A stretch of 64,000 bases of DNA from Nocardia miyunensis NBRC 108239 (GTDB lineage Bacteria; Actinomycetota; Actinomycetes; Mycobacteriales; Mycobacteriaceae): the NCBI RefSeq assembly GCF_001613065.1, contig NZ_BDBQ01000021.1, positions 1 through 64,000 of the forward strand, given 5' to 3'. Shown piece after piece: positions 8,156 to 16,426 of this stretch. Numbering within the stretch: the stretch's first letter is position 1; the number at the start of each line of letters is the position of its first letter. Position numbers and translations under genes: made by a program. The notes under the pieces are model-generated. The model saw nothing but the letters and a program-made list of their open reading frames with translations. It made no database searches and was not told the DNA's origin.

Positions 8156-10179
8156 GCGGTGGCTTCCTTCGGTTTCGCGACCAGTGTCAGTACGTCGTAG
8201 GTGGCTACCGACTCGTCGTTCTGATTGGTGACGTTCGCATCCCAGCGCACCTCGCCGTAGTCGGCGTTGGCGCGCGGAGTGATCTGCTTAGCGGTCAGCG
8301 TGACCGTCAGTTCGTCGTCGGCCTTGACGGGCGTGCGGAACCGAAGATTGTCCACGCCGAAGTTGGCCAGCACCGGCCCCGGAGCCGGGTCGACGAAGAG
8401 CCCCGCGGCCAGGGATACGACGAGGTAGCCGTGTGCGACGATGCCGCCGAAGAGCGGGTTTGCCGCGGCCGCTTGCGGGTCGGTGTGGGCGTAGAAGGTG
8501 TCGCCGGTGAACTCGGCGAAATGAGCGATGTTGTCGAGGGTGACGCGTCGCGGACCACCGATGATGGTGTCGCCGAGGGTGAGTCGGCCCAGGTCCTTGC
8601 GGAACGGATGGACCCCGTCCCCGGTACGCGACGAGCCGGCAACCCAACGATTGCCGACCGCGGTCAGCACTTCGGGACTGCCTTGCACCGCGGTGCGCTG
8701 CATGTGGTGCAGAACGGCGCGGATGCCTCCGAGTTCCTCACCGCCGCCGGCTCGTCCGGGTCCACCGTGCACCAGCACAGGCAGCGGAGAACCGTGTCCC
8801 GTGGATTCCTTGGCGTCCACCCTGTCCAGAACCAGCACCCGGCCGTGATGGGGCGCCAAGCCGAGGACCAGATCGCGGGCCAGGGCACTGTCGCCGGTGA
8901 CGACGGAGGCAACCAGGCTGCCCTGGCCGCGCGCTGCGAGTTCGACGACTTCGGCGGTGTCGGTGTAGCCGATCACGGTCGCGACGGGACCGAAGGGTTC
9001 GATCTCGTGCGGTTCATCGGCGGCATTGTCCGTGCAGCGCAACAGGATCGGCGGCAGATAGGCGCCGGGACCTGCGGGGGGTTCGGTCGATCCGAACACG
9101 ATCTCGCAGCTCTTGGACAACGCGCGGACGGCTTGCAGCACCTCGTCGCGCTGCTCGACGCTGACCAGAGCACCCATGACGATGCCTTCTGTGGCGTCAG
9201 GCCCGGTGGCAATCTTGGCCAGTCGCTGTGTCGCGGCGGCGATCACCTGATCGGTCAGGGCGTGAGGCACGAATGCGCGCCGGATCGCGGTGCATTTCTG
9301 CCCGGCTTTGGCGGTCATCTCGACGACCAGCTGCTTGACGAACAACTCGAACTCCGGGGAGTCGCCGGTGACGTCGGCGCCGAGGATCGAAGCGTTGAGC
9401 GAGTCGGTCTCGGAGGTGAACCGAACGCCGTTCACCACGACGGCCTGATCGGTCCGGAGCACGCGCGCGGTGTCGGCCGAACCGGTGAACAGGATCGAAT
9501 CCTGGCCGCCGAGGTGCTCGAGCAGCGGCTGGCCACTACCGCACACCAGCTGCACCGAACCCTCCGGCAGCAGCTCCGATTCGACGATCCGGCGGAAGAC
9601 CAGCTCGGTCAGGTAGGCAGTCTGCCCAGCCGGTTTGACGATGGTGGGCAGGCCTGCGATGAACGCCGGCGCCAGCTTCTCCAAGAAGCCCCAGACCGGG
9701 AAGTTGAAGGCGTTGATTTGCACGGCCACACCGCGGCGAGAGGTGTAGATGTGCTGTCCGAGGAACGTTCCGGCTTTACCGAGCTGTTCGACCGCGCCAT
9801 CGAGTACCACGGTGTCGTTGGGCAACTCGCGCCGCGCGCGGCTGGCGTAGCTCAGTAGTGTGCCGATGCCGCCGTCGATGTCGATACCCGAGTCGCGGTC
9901 GGTGGCGCCGGTGGCCCGCGACAGCTCGTAGAACTCCTTCTTGCTGCCGAGCAAGGTCTGCCCCAGCTGTTTCAGAGCGGCGGCACGCTCATGAAAGGTA
10001 AGCGCCGCCAGTGCCGGACCGCCGACCGATCGGGCGTAGTCCACCGCGCCGGCATAGTCCAAACCGGAGGAGGAGACCCGGGCGATCTCGCTGCCGTCGA
10101 CGGCGCTGTACGCCGGCGAGCCCTCGTCGGGCGCGCTGTACCAATTCCCTGCCACGTAACTTTGCAGAAGTCTGCTCAC
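8152..10179 (-). CDS. paaZ: Bifunctional oxepin-CoA hydrolase / semialdehyde dehydrogenase PaaZ
   Basis: PaaZ opens the oxepin-CoA ring and oxidises the resulting 3-oxo-5,6-dehydrosuberyl-CoA semialdehyde. The 675-residue length matches the fused family. Residues ~1-500 form an aldehyde dehydrogenase (NAFNFPVWGFLEKLAPAF near 155, VKPAGQT near 180, catalytic-loop GQKCTAIRR near 295). Residues ~525-675 form a MaoC-type hydratase: FAEFTGDTFYAHTDPQAA and GIVAHGYLVVSLAAGLF. The start is a GTG at 10179 with AAGGAG upstream. A PaaR-type operator lies 10-31 bp upstream. It leads the paaZ-EthD-paaI transcript. Confidence 0.95.
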   Translation of the reverse strand: MSRLLQSYVAGNWYSAPDEGSPAYSAVDGSEIARVSSSGLDYAGAVDYARSVGGPALAALTFHERAAALKQLGQTLLGSKKEFYELSRATGATDRDSGIDIDGGIGTLLSYASRARRELPNDTVVLDGAVEQLGKAGTFLGQHIYTSRRGVAVQINAFNFPVWGFLEKLAPAFIAGLPTIVKPAGQTAYLTELVFRRIVESELLPEGSVQLVCGSGQPLLEHLGGQDSILFTGSADTARVLRTDQAVVVNGVRFTSETDSLNASILGADVTGDSPEFELFVKQLVVEMTAKAGQKCTAIRRAFVPHALTDQVIAAATQRLAKIATGPDATEGIVMGALVSVEQRDEVLQAVRALSKSCEIVFGSTEPPAGPGAYLPPILLRCTDNAADEPHEIEPFGPVATVIGYTDTAEVVELAARGQGSLVASVVTGDSALARDLVLGLAPHHGRVLVLDRVDAKESTGHGSPLPVLVHGGPGRAGGGEELGGIRAVLHHMQRTAVQGSPEVLTAVGNRWVAGSSRTGDGVHPFRKDLGRLTLGDTIIGGPRRVTLDNIAHFAEFTGDTFYAHTDPQAAAANPLFGGIVAHGYLVVSLAAGLFVDPAPGPVLANFGVDNLRFRTPVKADDELTVTLTAKQITPRANADYGEVRWDANVTNQNDESVATYDVLTLVAKPKEATA

Positions 10180-10188
10180 TAGGTCTCC

Positions 10189-10210
10189 TTGAACCGTCCG
10201 TTCGGTCAGT
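10189..10210. promoter_or_regulatory. PaaR-type operator in front of paaZ
   Basis: The minus strand reads ACTGACCGAACGGACGGT followed by TCAA. It fits the palindromic pattern ACTNACCGNNCGNNCGGTNAGT, which I recall for PaaR of Corynebacterium glutamicum, except in the last three bases. It sits just before the paaZ start and after the paaR stop, so paaZ probably has its own regulated promoter. Confidence 0.7.
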
Positions 10211-10257
10211 AATTACCATCACCCGAGGAACTCGTGGTGTCAAGGAGGTGCTGGAAA

Positions 10258-10866
10258 TCAGGTAGTGCGCAGGCCGTCGAACGTCACGCTGACGACCGCA
10301 TCGGCGAGGGTGTCGGGGCTCGTGTCGCCGCGCGGGCGGTACCACTCGATCAGGGAGTTGACCAAGCCGAACAGCAGTCGGCTGATCAGTGCGGGATCGA
10401 TATCCGGACGCAGATCTCCCTCTGCGGCGGCGTTCTCGGCCAAGGTGGCCACGAACTCGTCGAACTCGCGGCGGCGGGCCAGCGCACGACGTTCCACCGC
10501 AGTGTTGCCGCGCACTCGCAGCAACAAGGTCACGTACGGGAGTTCGGCGACCAGAACCTGAACGCTGCGGTGGACAAGGTATTCGAGCCGTGCCACCGAT
10601 GGGCCCTCGGTGGCACCGGGTTCGGTGGTGGCTGCGAACAGTGCGTTGAGCGCGCGCGACAGCGCCAGGTCCAGCAGCTCCTGTTTTCCCGATACGTGGT
10701 GATAGATGGCGGACTTGGTGATTCCGAGCCGCTTGGCGAGGACCTCCATGCTGGTGCCGTCGTAACCCTTTTCGTTGAAGACCTTCACGGCGACGGACAG
10801 CAACGAATCCAGGTCGTAGCCGGGACGGCCGCGGCCGAGTCGGCGGGCGGTGCGTGCGGAAGTCAT
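10258..10866 (-). CDS. paaR: TetR-family regulator of phenylacetate catabolism (PaaR)
   Basis: The 202-residue product has a TetR helix-turn-helix at about residues 20-65 (GYDGTSMEVLAKRLGITKSA then IYHHVSGKQELLDLA) and a helical ligand-binding C-terminal domain ending GLVNSLIEWYRPRG. PaaR proteins repress paa genes and release DNA on binding phenylacetyl-CoA. Assignment to this role rests on its place between the two divergent paa transcripts and the two matching palindromes beside them. The ATG at 10866 begins MTSARTARRLGRGRPGYD, the usual basic leader. Confidence 0.88.
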   Translation of the reverse strand: MTSARTARRLGRGRPGYDLDSLLSVAVKVFNEKGYDGTSMEVLAKRLGITKSAIYHHVSGKQELLDLALSRALNALFAATTEPGATEGPSVARLEYLVHRSVQVLVAELPYVTLLLRVRGNTAVERRALARRREFDEFVATLAENAAAEGDLRPDIDPALISRLLFGLVNSLIEWYRPRGDTSPDTLADAVVSVTFDGLRTT

Positions 10867-10926
10867 GGTCCAGATCCTCTCAGGTCCGCCTGCACCGTCG
10901 GAACATCTCCGGACGAGATATTGATT

Positions 10927-10948
10927 ACTGACCGAATGTTCGGTAATA
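10927..10948. promoter_or_regulatory. PaaR-type operator in the paaR/paaJ divergent promoter
   Basis: ACTGACCGAATGTTCGGTAA contains a perfect inverted repeat, ACCGAA-TG-TTCGGT (10931-10944). It shares the left half ACTGACCGAA with the operator before paaZ. It lies in the 110 bp between the divergent starts of paaR and paaJ and can control both. Confidence 0.75.
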
Positions 10949-10976
10949 ATTGGGCACCGATGAACGGAGTTGAGAC

Positions 10977-11333
10977 GTGCAGAACGTGTACCTCGTCGAG
11001 GGAGCGAGAACCCCCCAGGGGCGTTACGGTGGCGTCCTTGCGTCGCTGCGCCCGGACGATCCGGCGGCGACCGTGGTCACCGAGTCCGTGTATCGAGCAG
11101 GCAAGACCTTCGCACCGCAGTCTCTCGGCGTGATCTGGCAACTGAAACTCGATGAGAACATCGTCAACACCGACGGCGGTGTCATCGCGCTCGGTCATCC
11201 GCTGAGCTGCTCCCGTGCCCGCATTCTGCTGACTCTGCTGGGCCGCATGGAACGAGGCAACCACAGTCGAGGCCTGGCTACGCTCTGTGTCGGTGTGGGA
11301 CAAGGCGTTTCGCTGCTGGGGGAAGCGCCGTGA
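10977..11333 (+). pseudogene. paaJ: Thiolase PaaJ with large in-frame internal deletion
   Basis: A full PaaJ/PcaF-type thiolase has about 400 residues; this frame has 118. The first ~42 residues are a normal thiolase N-terminus (MQNVYLVEGARTPQGRYGG). From about residue 44 the sequence is the C-terminus: NTDGGVIALGHPL, then GLATLCVGVGQG with the second catalytic Cys. About 270-290 residues, including the nucleophilic Cys, are missing, yet the frame is kept. Two conserved Gly after GHPL are Ser and Arg, a sign of decay. It cannot be an active thiolase. Start GTG at 10977; the stop overlaps the paaF start as GTGA. Confidence 0.88.
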
Positions 11334-12079
11334 CGGTCACGCGGCCATTCCGCACGATCGCTGTGGTGGAGGGCGAGGACAGGCTGACGGTCACCCTCGA
11401 CAGGCCGGCGCAGCGTAACGCGATCGATCGCGCCATGATCGATGAACTTCATCAGGTGTGCGAGCAGCTCGAGCGGGATCCGAAGTTGTTGCTGCTCACC
11501 GGCCGCGGTGATCATTTCGCCGGTGGCGCCGATATCGGCGAACTGCGCGATCGGCACCGAGACGACGCGCTGGCGGGAATCAACCGCACGCTGTTCGACC
11601 GTATCGCGCGGTTACCGCTGCCGACCGTCGCGGTGGTCAACGGCTGTGCCTTCGGTGGCGGTGCGGAACTCGCGTATGCCTGCGATATACGCATCGCCAC
11701 ACCGACCACGCAATTCGCCAATCCTGAACCGGGACTGGGCATCATGGCCGCGGCCGGCGCCGCCTACCGGTTGCCCGCGCTGGTCGGCGCCTCGCTGGCC
11801 AAGCAGGTGCTCTTGGCCGGCGCGCGAATCGATGCCGAAACGGCGCTGCGCAGCGGTCTCGTTCTGCAAATAGTCACCGACGGCGAGCATCTGCAAGCCG
11901 GGAACCACCTGCTCGACCGTATCGCTCAAAGCTCTGCGCTGGCATTGCGACTGACCAAACTCGTTGTGGACGCGGCCGCGCCGCGTCCCTTCGCCGACGA
12001 CCTCGCACAGGCCGTGCTGTTCGAGACAACCGACAAGCACGACCGAATGACCGCATTCTTGGATAAGAGGAACCAATGA
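11330..12079 (+). CDS. paaF: Enoyl-CoA hydratase PaaF
   Basis: This 249-residue crotonase-fold enzyme hydrates 2,3-dehydroadipyl-CoA in the lower phenylacetate pathway. Visible signatures are the oxyanion-hole segments HFAGGADIGEL (about residue 63) and NGCAFGGGAELAYACDIRIA (about 104-123), and FANPEPGLGIM with the catalytic Glu region. It starts at a GTG overlapping the paaJ remnant's stop, so its translation may still depend on that remnant. The paaH start overlaps its stop as ATGA. Confidence 0.88.
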   Translation: MTVTRPFRTIAVVEGEDRLTVTLDRPAQRNAIDRAMIDELHQVCEQLERDPKLLLLTGRGDHFAGGADIGELRDRHRDDALAGINRTLFDRIARLPLPTVAVVNGCAFGGGAELAYACDIRIATPTTQFANPEPGLGIMAAAGAAYRLPALVGASLAKQVLLAGARIDAETALRSGLVLQIVTDGEHLQAGNHLLDRIAQSSALALRLTKLVVDAAAPRPFADDLAQAVLFETTDKHDRMTAFLDKRNQ

Positions 12080-12948
12080 CACGTCAGACACCCGATACCG
12101 TCGCCGTGATCGGCGGCGGGCGAATGGGTGCGGGAATCGCTCAGGTGTTCGCCACACTCGGCAGTGAGGTGACAGTCATCGAGGCCGGGGACCGAGATGC
12201 CGCCCACGCCCGCATCGTCAAGGGGCTCGATGTCGCGGCCGCCAAAGGCAAGCTCGCCGCTACACCCGGCCAGGTGCTGTCGCAGGTGCAAGTCGTCGCC
12301 GATATCGCCGACCTGCCCGCCGATTCGGCCCTGGTGGTGGAAGCAGTTCCGGAGGACGTCGCGCTCAAAGCCGATGTACTTGCCGCAGCGGAAAAGGTGG
12401 TCGGTGCACAGACGGTGCTCGCCACGAACACGAGTTCACTGTCCATCGGGGAACTAGGTGTGGTGCTGGCGGATCCGTCTCGTTTCATCGGCATGCATTT
12501 CTTCAACCCCGTACCTGCTTCCAGCTTGGTGGAGATCGTGCGGTCGGAAGCCACCGGCGAAGCGACCGTGGCCGCGGTGGTCGACTACGTCGCCGCCCTC
12601 GGCAAACAGAGCATCGTGGTCCAGGACTCCCCGGGCTTCGCCACCAGCCGCCTCGGTGTCGCGCTGGGCCTGGAAGCCATCCGCGTGCTCGCCGACGGCG
12701 TGGCCGACGCCGAGAGTATCGACCGCGCGATGGAACTGGGTTACCGGCACGCGATGGGGCCGCTGCGTTCGACCGACCTCGTCGGCCTGGACGTGCGCCT
12801 GGCCATCGCCGAACACCTTGCCTCGACGCTGGGAGCGCGATTCGAACCACCACAACTGCTGCGCGACAAGGTTTCTCGCGGAGAGACCGGCCGCAAGGCA
12901 GGGCAGGGCTTCTACCCCTGGGACACCGCGACGAAGGAGGCACGATGA
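12076..12948 (+). CDS. paaH: 3-hydroxyacyl-CoA dehydrogenase PaaH
   Basis: The 290-residue NAD-dependent enzyme oxidises 3-hydroxyadipyl-CoA to 3-oxoadipyl-CoA. It has the N-terminal Rossmann motif VAVIGGGRMGAGIAQVFA (about residues 9-26), the TNTSSLSIGEL segment (about 117), the FIGMHFFNPVP catalytic-His motif (about 138), and the C-terminal helical domain with MELGYRHAMGPL. Length and motifs are those of the short HBD/PaaH type. Both ends overlap neighbours by ATGA, so it lies within one tightly coupled transcript. Confidence 0.92.
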   Translation: MTRQTPDTVAVIGGGRMGAGIAQVFATLGSEVTVIEAGDRDAAHARIVKGLDVAAAKGKLAATPGQVLSQVQVVADIADLPADSALVVEAVPEDVALKADVLAAAEKVVGAQTVLATNTSSLSIGELGVVLADPSRFIGMHFFNPVPASSLVEIVRSEATGEATVAAVVDYVAALGKQSIVVQDSPGFATSRLGVALGLEAIRVLADGVADAESIDRAMELGYRHAMGPLRSTDLVGLDVRLAIAEHLASTLGARFEPPQLLRDKVSRGETGRKAGQGFYPWDTATKEAR

Positions 12949-13742
12949 GCGTCACCACGACCGGCCCGGTGATCGTCGAGTCCGACAACGGGCTCGTCAC
13001 CATCACGCTCGCCCGGCCGGAGGCAGCCAACGCGCTCGATACCGCCCTCAAGGAAGCACTCCTGGACGCAGTTCGTGCGGTCGCCGCGGACTCGGCTGCC
13101 CGAGCCGTGCTCCTACGTGCCGACGGCAAGCACTTCTGCGTCGGGCAAGATCTCGCCGAGCACGTCGAGGCACTGGGCGTCGGCGCCGACAGCGCCATGG
13201 GCACGATCGCCGAGCACTACAACCCACTGATCACCGCACTTGCGGCACTGCAGATCCCGGTCGTGGCGGCAGTCAACGGTGCCTGCGTGGGCGCGGGCTT
13301 CGGCCTGGCGCTGGCAGCCGATATTCGCGTCGCAGCCGAGAACGCCAGCTTCGCCACCGCGTTCACCGGCATCGGGCTCGCGAGCGACTCCGGCCTCAGC
13401 CATGCGCTGGTCCGTAGTTTGGGCGCTAGTCACGCCATGGGATTGCTGATGCTCGGCGACAAGGTCAGCGCCGAACAGGCGCAGGAATGGGGTCTCGTGC
13501 ACCGGCGCGTGCCCGCGGACCAACTCGACGATACAGCGCGCGCGCTGGCCGCTCGACTCGCTGCCGGCCCCACTGCGGCGTTCCGAGCGGTCAAGGATCT
13601 CGTTCGCCATGGTGCGCCCGACCTGCCGGGCGCGCTCGAGCGCGAGCGCGCGGTTCAAGAGGAACTCGGCGCAACCGACGACCACCGCGCCGCGGTCACG
13701 GCGTTTCTCGCCAAGTCCACCCCCGTGTTCACGGGTCGATGA
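12945..13742 (+). CDS. paaG: Ring 1,2-epoxyphenylacetyl-CoA isomerase PaaG
   Basis: The 265-residue crotonase-superfamily enzyme converts the epoxide to oxepin-CoA and later shifts a double bond. Seen: [19 protein letters not shown] (about residues 62-80; the Asp of GQDL is the PaaG-type acid), [20 protein letters not shown] (about 110-129), and [18 protein letters not shown] (about 140-158). It starts at 12945, overlapping the paaH stop. A 16 bp spacer with GAGGAGG separates it from paaA. Confidence 0.92.
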   Translation: MSVTTTGPVIVESDNGLVTITLARPEAANALDTALKEALLDAVRAVAADSAARAVLLRADGKHFCVGQDLAEHVEALGVGADSAMGTIAEHYNPLITALAALQIPVVAAVNGACVGAGFGLALAADIRVAAENASFATAFTGIGLASDSGLSHALVRSLGASHAMGLLMLGDKVSAEQAQEWGLVHRRVPADQLDDTARALAARLAAGPTAAFRAVKDLVRHGAPDLPGALERERAVQEELGATDDHRAAVTAFLAKSTPVFTGR

Positions 13743-13758
13743 GGAGGACACCTCGATC

Positions 13759-14694
13759 ATGACCTCTACCGAGAGTTTGCAGTCCGAATTCGATCACACC
13801 GTCGCTTCGGATCAGCGGGTCGAACCGCGAGACTGGATGCCCGACGGGTACCGCCGGACGCTGATCCGGCAGATAGCGCAGCATGCGCACTCCGAAATCA
13901 TCGGAATGCAGCCGGAAGGCGCCTGGCTGACCTCCGCTCCTTCGCTGCGTCGCAAAGCGATTCTGATGGCCAAGGTACAAGACGAAGCTGGCCATGGGCT
14001 CTATTTGTATTCCGCCGCTGAGACATTGGGAATCGATCGCGGTGAGCTCACCGCCAAGTTGATTTCCGGTGCCCAGAAGTACTCGTCGATCTTCAACTAC
14101 CCGAGTCTGTCCTTCGCCGATGTGGGCGTGATCGGCTGGCTCGTCGACGGAGCCGCGATCTGCAATCAGGTTCCGTTGTGCCGCAGTTCGTTCGGGCCGT
14201 ATGCGCGGGCGATGGTGCGGGTCTGCAAAGAAGAGTCGTTTCACCAGCGACAGGGCTTCGAGCTCCTGATGACCATGATGCGTGGCACCGCCGAACAGCG
14301 AGACATGGTGCAGGACGCGGTGAACCGCTGGTGGTGGCCCGCACTCATGATGTTCGGACCGCCGGACGACAAGTCGCCCAACACCGCGCAGTCCATGCAA
14401 TGGCGGATCAAACGACACACCAACGACGAACTCCGGCAGCGATTCGTGGACATGTCGGTACCGCAGGCCGAAGCACTCGGTGTCACCTTTCCCGACCCCG
14501 AGCTGAAGTGGAACGACCAGCGCAAACACCACGACTTCGGCACTCCCGATTGGGATGAGCTCGCCCGGGTCGTCTCCGGCGCCGGCCCCTGCAATGACGA
14601 ACGCATCGCCGTGCGGCGCGCCGCGAACGACGAAGGCGCGTGGGTGCGCGAGGCCGCGACCGCGTTCGCAAAGCGCGAAGAAGGAGCACGATGA
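13759..14694 (+). CDS. paaA: Phenylacetyl-CoA epoxidase subunit PaaA
   Basis: PaaA is the catalytic di-iron subunit of the multicomponent ring 1,2-epoxidase. The 311-residue product carries the ferritin-like iron ligands in [11 protein letters not shown] and in [15 protein letters not shown]. The ATG at 13759 follows a strong GAGGAGG; the longer frame back to 13609 is inside paaG and rejected. The enzyme works in the cytoplasm with PaaB, PaaC and PaaE, all encoded directly downstream. Confidence 0.95.
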   Translation: MTSTESLQSEFDHTVASDQRVEPRDWMPDGYRRTLIRQIAQHAHSEIIGMQPEGAWLTSAPSLRRKAILMAKVQDEAGHGLYLYSAAETLGIDRGELTAKLISGAQKYSSIFNYPSLSFADVGVIGWLVDGAAICNQVPLCRSSFGPYARAMVRVCKEESFHQRQGFELLMTMMRGTAEQRDMVQDAVNRWWWPALMMFGPPDDKSPNTAQSMQWRIKRHTNDELRQRFVDMSVPQAEALGVTFPDPELKWNDQRKHHDFGTPDWDELARVVSGAGPCNDERIAVRRAANDEGAWVREAATAFAKREEGAR

Positions 14695-14996
14695 TGTCCT
14701 CAACCAGCAACATTCGCGCGGACTGGCCGCTGTACGAGGTGTTCGTACGCGGCAGGCGCGGCCTCAACCACGTCCATGTGGGATCACTGCACGCCGCCGA
14801 CGACGAGATGGCACTTCGGCATGCTCGCGACGTATACACCCGGCGCAACGAGGGCGTCAGCCTCTGGGTGGTGCGCTCGGAAGCCATCGCCGCTTCCAGC
14901 CCGAGTGAGAAGGACCCCTTCTTCGCTCCCAATCGCGACAAGGTCTATCGGCACCCGACCTTCTACGAGATCCCTGACAACGTCCCGCACATGTGA
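14691..14996 (+). CDS. paaB: Phenylacetyl-CoA epoxidase subunit PaaB
   Basis: The 101-residue product is the small PaaB subunit, which helps hold the epoxidase complex together. It shows [20 protein letters not shown] (residues ~11-30), then the [18 protein letters not shown] segment, and the family ending [17 protein letters not shown]. The ATG at 14691 overlaps the paaA stop; a second ATG follows immediately and could also be used. Confidence 0.95.
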   Translation: MMSSTSNIRADWPLYEVFVRGRRGLNHVHVGSLHAADDEMALRHARDVYTRRNEGVSLWVVRSEAIAASSPSEKDPFFAPNRDKVYRHPTFYEIPDNVPHM

Positions 14997-15006
14997 GGCC
15001 ACAGCC

Positions 15007-15918
15007 ATGATCGATCACGACAACGCCTACACCGGACTGCTGGGTGGCGACGACCACGATCGGTGGGCGTTCGGCGGCGATTTCGACGACCCCCTCGCAG
15101 GCATCGACACCTCGGTACCAGAGGGTGTGGACCGTGCGACTCTGGCACGGTACTGCCTGATGCTGGCCGATGACGCCCTGGTCAGCGCCCAGCGGCTCAC
15201 CCAGTGGTGCACGCGTGCGCCGGAACTCGAGGAAGAGGTCGCGCTCGCCAATATCGGCTTGGATCTGCTGGGGCAGGCACGCCTGCTCTACGCTCGCGCC
15301 GCCGCCGCGGATCCCGCTGTGGTACCGACGATTTCGGCGTCCTTGCCGGTGCCCGCCGAGGACGCGCTGGCCTTCTTCCGCGATGCCGCGGACTACCGCA
15401 ACGCGCAGCTGTGCGAGGTCGCCAACGGCGACTTCGCACACACCGTCGTCCGGATGCTGATCTTCGTCACCTGGCGGACGCTGCTCTTCGACCGGCTGCG
15501 CGACTCGGCAGACCCTGTTCTCTCGGCGATCGCGCACAAGGGCCTCAAAGAGCTCACCTATCACCGCGACTATGCCGCGCGCTGGATTGTGGTGCTCGGC
15601 AACGGAACCGAGGAGTCCCGGCGCCGCACGGACCGCGGGCTCACCGAGCTGGCCCCCTACCTTGCCGAACTGTTCGCGGATACCGAGGACGAGCGGGCAC
15701 TGACCGCTGCGGGCATCGCAGTCGAACCCTCGACGCTGCGGGCGGACTTCGACACGGTCATGGCGACGATTCTCAAATCCGTCGGCCAGGCATTGCCGGC
15801 CGCGAATTCGGAGCATCAGCGGCCCGTCGGCCACACCGGCGAGCATCTCGACGACCTTTCGGTACTGCTCGACGAGATGCAGAGCGTCGCTCGCGCCCAT
15901 CCAGAGGGACGGTGGTGA
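15007..15918 (+). CDS. paaC: Phenylacetyl-CoA epoxidase subunit PaaC
   Basis: The 303-residue product has a ferritin-like fold and pairs with PaaA as the structural subunit. Seen: ANIGLDLLGQARLLYARAA, CEVANGDFAHTVVRMLIF and LKELTYHRDYAARWIVVLGN, all typical of PaaC. The N-terminus carries about 40 residues before the core (GLLGGDDHDRWAFGG), somewhat longer than the shortest homologues. Start ATG 15007 lies 10 bp after paaB. The stop overlaps an in-frame GTG of paaD. Confidence 0.93.
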   Translation: MIDHDNAYTGLLGGDDHDRWAFGGDFDDPLAGIDTSVPEGVDRATLARYCLMLADDALVSAQRLTQWCTRAPELEEEVALANIGLDLLGQARLLYARAAAADPAVVPTISASLPVPAEDALAFFRDAADYRNAQLCEVANGDFAHTVVRMLIFVTWRTLLFDRLRDSADPVLSAIAHKGLKELTYHRDYAARWIVVLGNGTEESRRRTDRGLTELAPYLAELFADTEDERALTAAGIAVEPSTLRADFDTVMATILKSVGQALPAANSEHQRPVGHTGEHLDDLSVLLDEMQSVARAHPEGRW

Positions 15919-15920
15919 CC

Positions 15921-16424
15921 ATGACCGCCGATCCCCTGGACACTGCGCGGGAGCTGGCGGCATCGGTCCCGGACCCCGAGATGCCGATGCTGACCCTGGC
16001 CGACCTCGGCGTGCTCCGAGATGTTCGACGGGAGTCCGACGGCACTGTTGTCGTGGCGATCACGCCGACCTACTCGGGTTGTCCGGCCATGGCCGAGATC
16101 CGTGCCGACATCGCCCGGACACTGCGCCGCAACGGCTATCCGCGGGTGCGGGTCGACACGGTCCTGGCCCCGGCCTGGACCACCGACTGGATCACCCAGT
16201 CCGGCCGCCACAAGCTGCGTGAGAGCGGCTATTCCCCGCCCGGCCGCGCGTCCCCGCACGGTCCGGTCGCACTCATGCTGGGGCCGCCGCCACGCAATGT
16301 GACCTGCCCCCGCTGCGATTCCACCGACACCCAGCGGATCTCCGAATTCGGGGCCACCGCATGCAAGGCCATGTACCGGTGCCGCACGTGCCACGAGCCG
16401 TTCGACCACTTCAAGGAGATCTGA
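15921..16424 (+). CDS. paaD: PaaD, MIP18-type iron-sulfur maturation factor of the epoxidase
   Basis: The 167-residue protein has an N-terminal MIP18/DUF59 domain (PDPEMPMLTLADLGVLRDV, then TYSGCPAMAEI with the conserved Cys) and a C-terminal Cys cluster (CPRCDST...CKAMYRCRTCHEP) that could bind metal. PaaD is needed for a functional epoxidase, probably for its Fe-S or di-iron centres. A GTG at 15915 would overlap the paaC stop as GTGA and is an alternative start; the ATG at 15921 is used here. Confidence 0.92.
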   Translation: MTADPLDTARELAASVPDPEMPMLTLADLGVLRDVRRESDGTVVVAITPTYSGCPAMAEIRADIARTLRRNGYPRVRVDTVLAPAWTTDWITQSGRHKLRESGYSPPGRASPHGPVALMLGPPPRNVTCPRCDSTDTQRISEFGATACKAMYRCRTCHEPFDHFKEI

Positions 16425-16426
16425 CC

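Noticed and set aside
8431..9858. 475-codon plus-strand frame opposite paaZ
   Set aside because: Low-complexity Gly/Asp/Val/Arg composition with no motif; the minus strand encodes PaaZ without a break.
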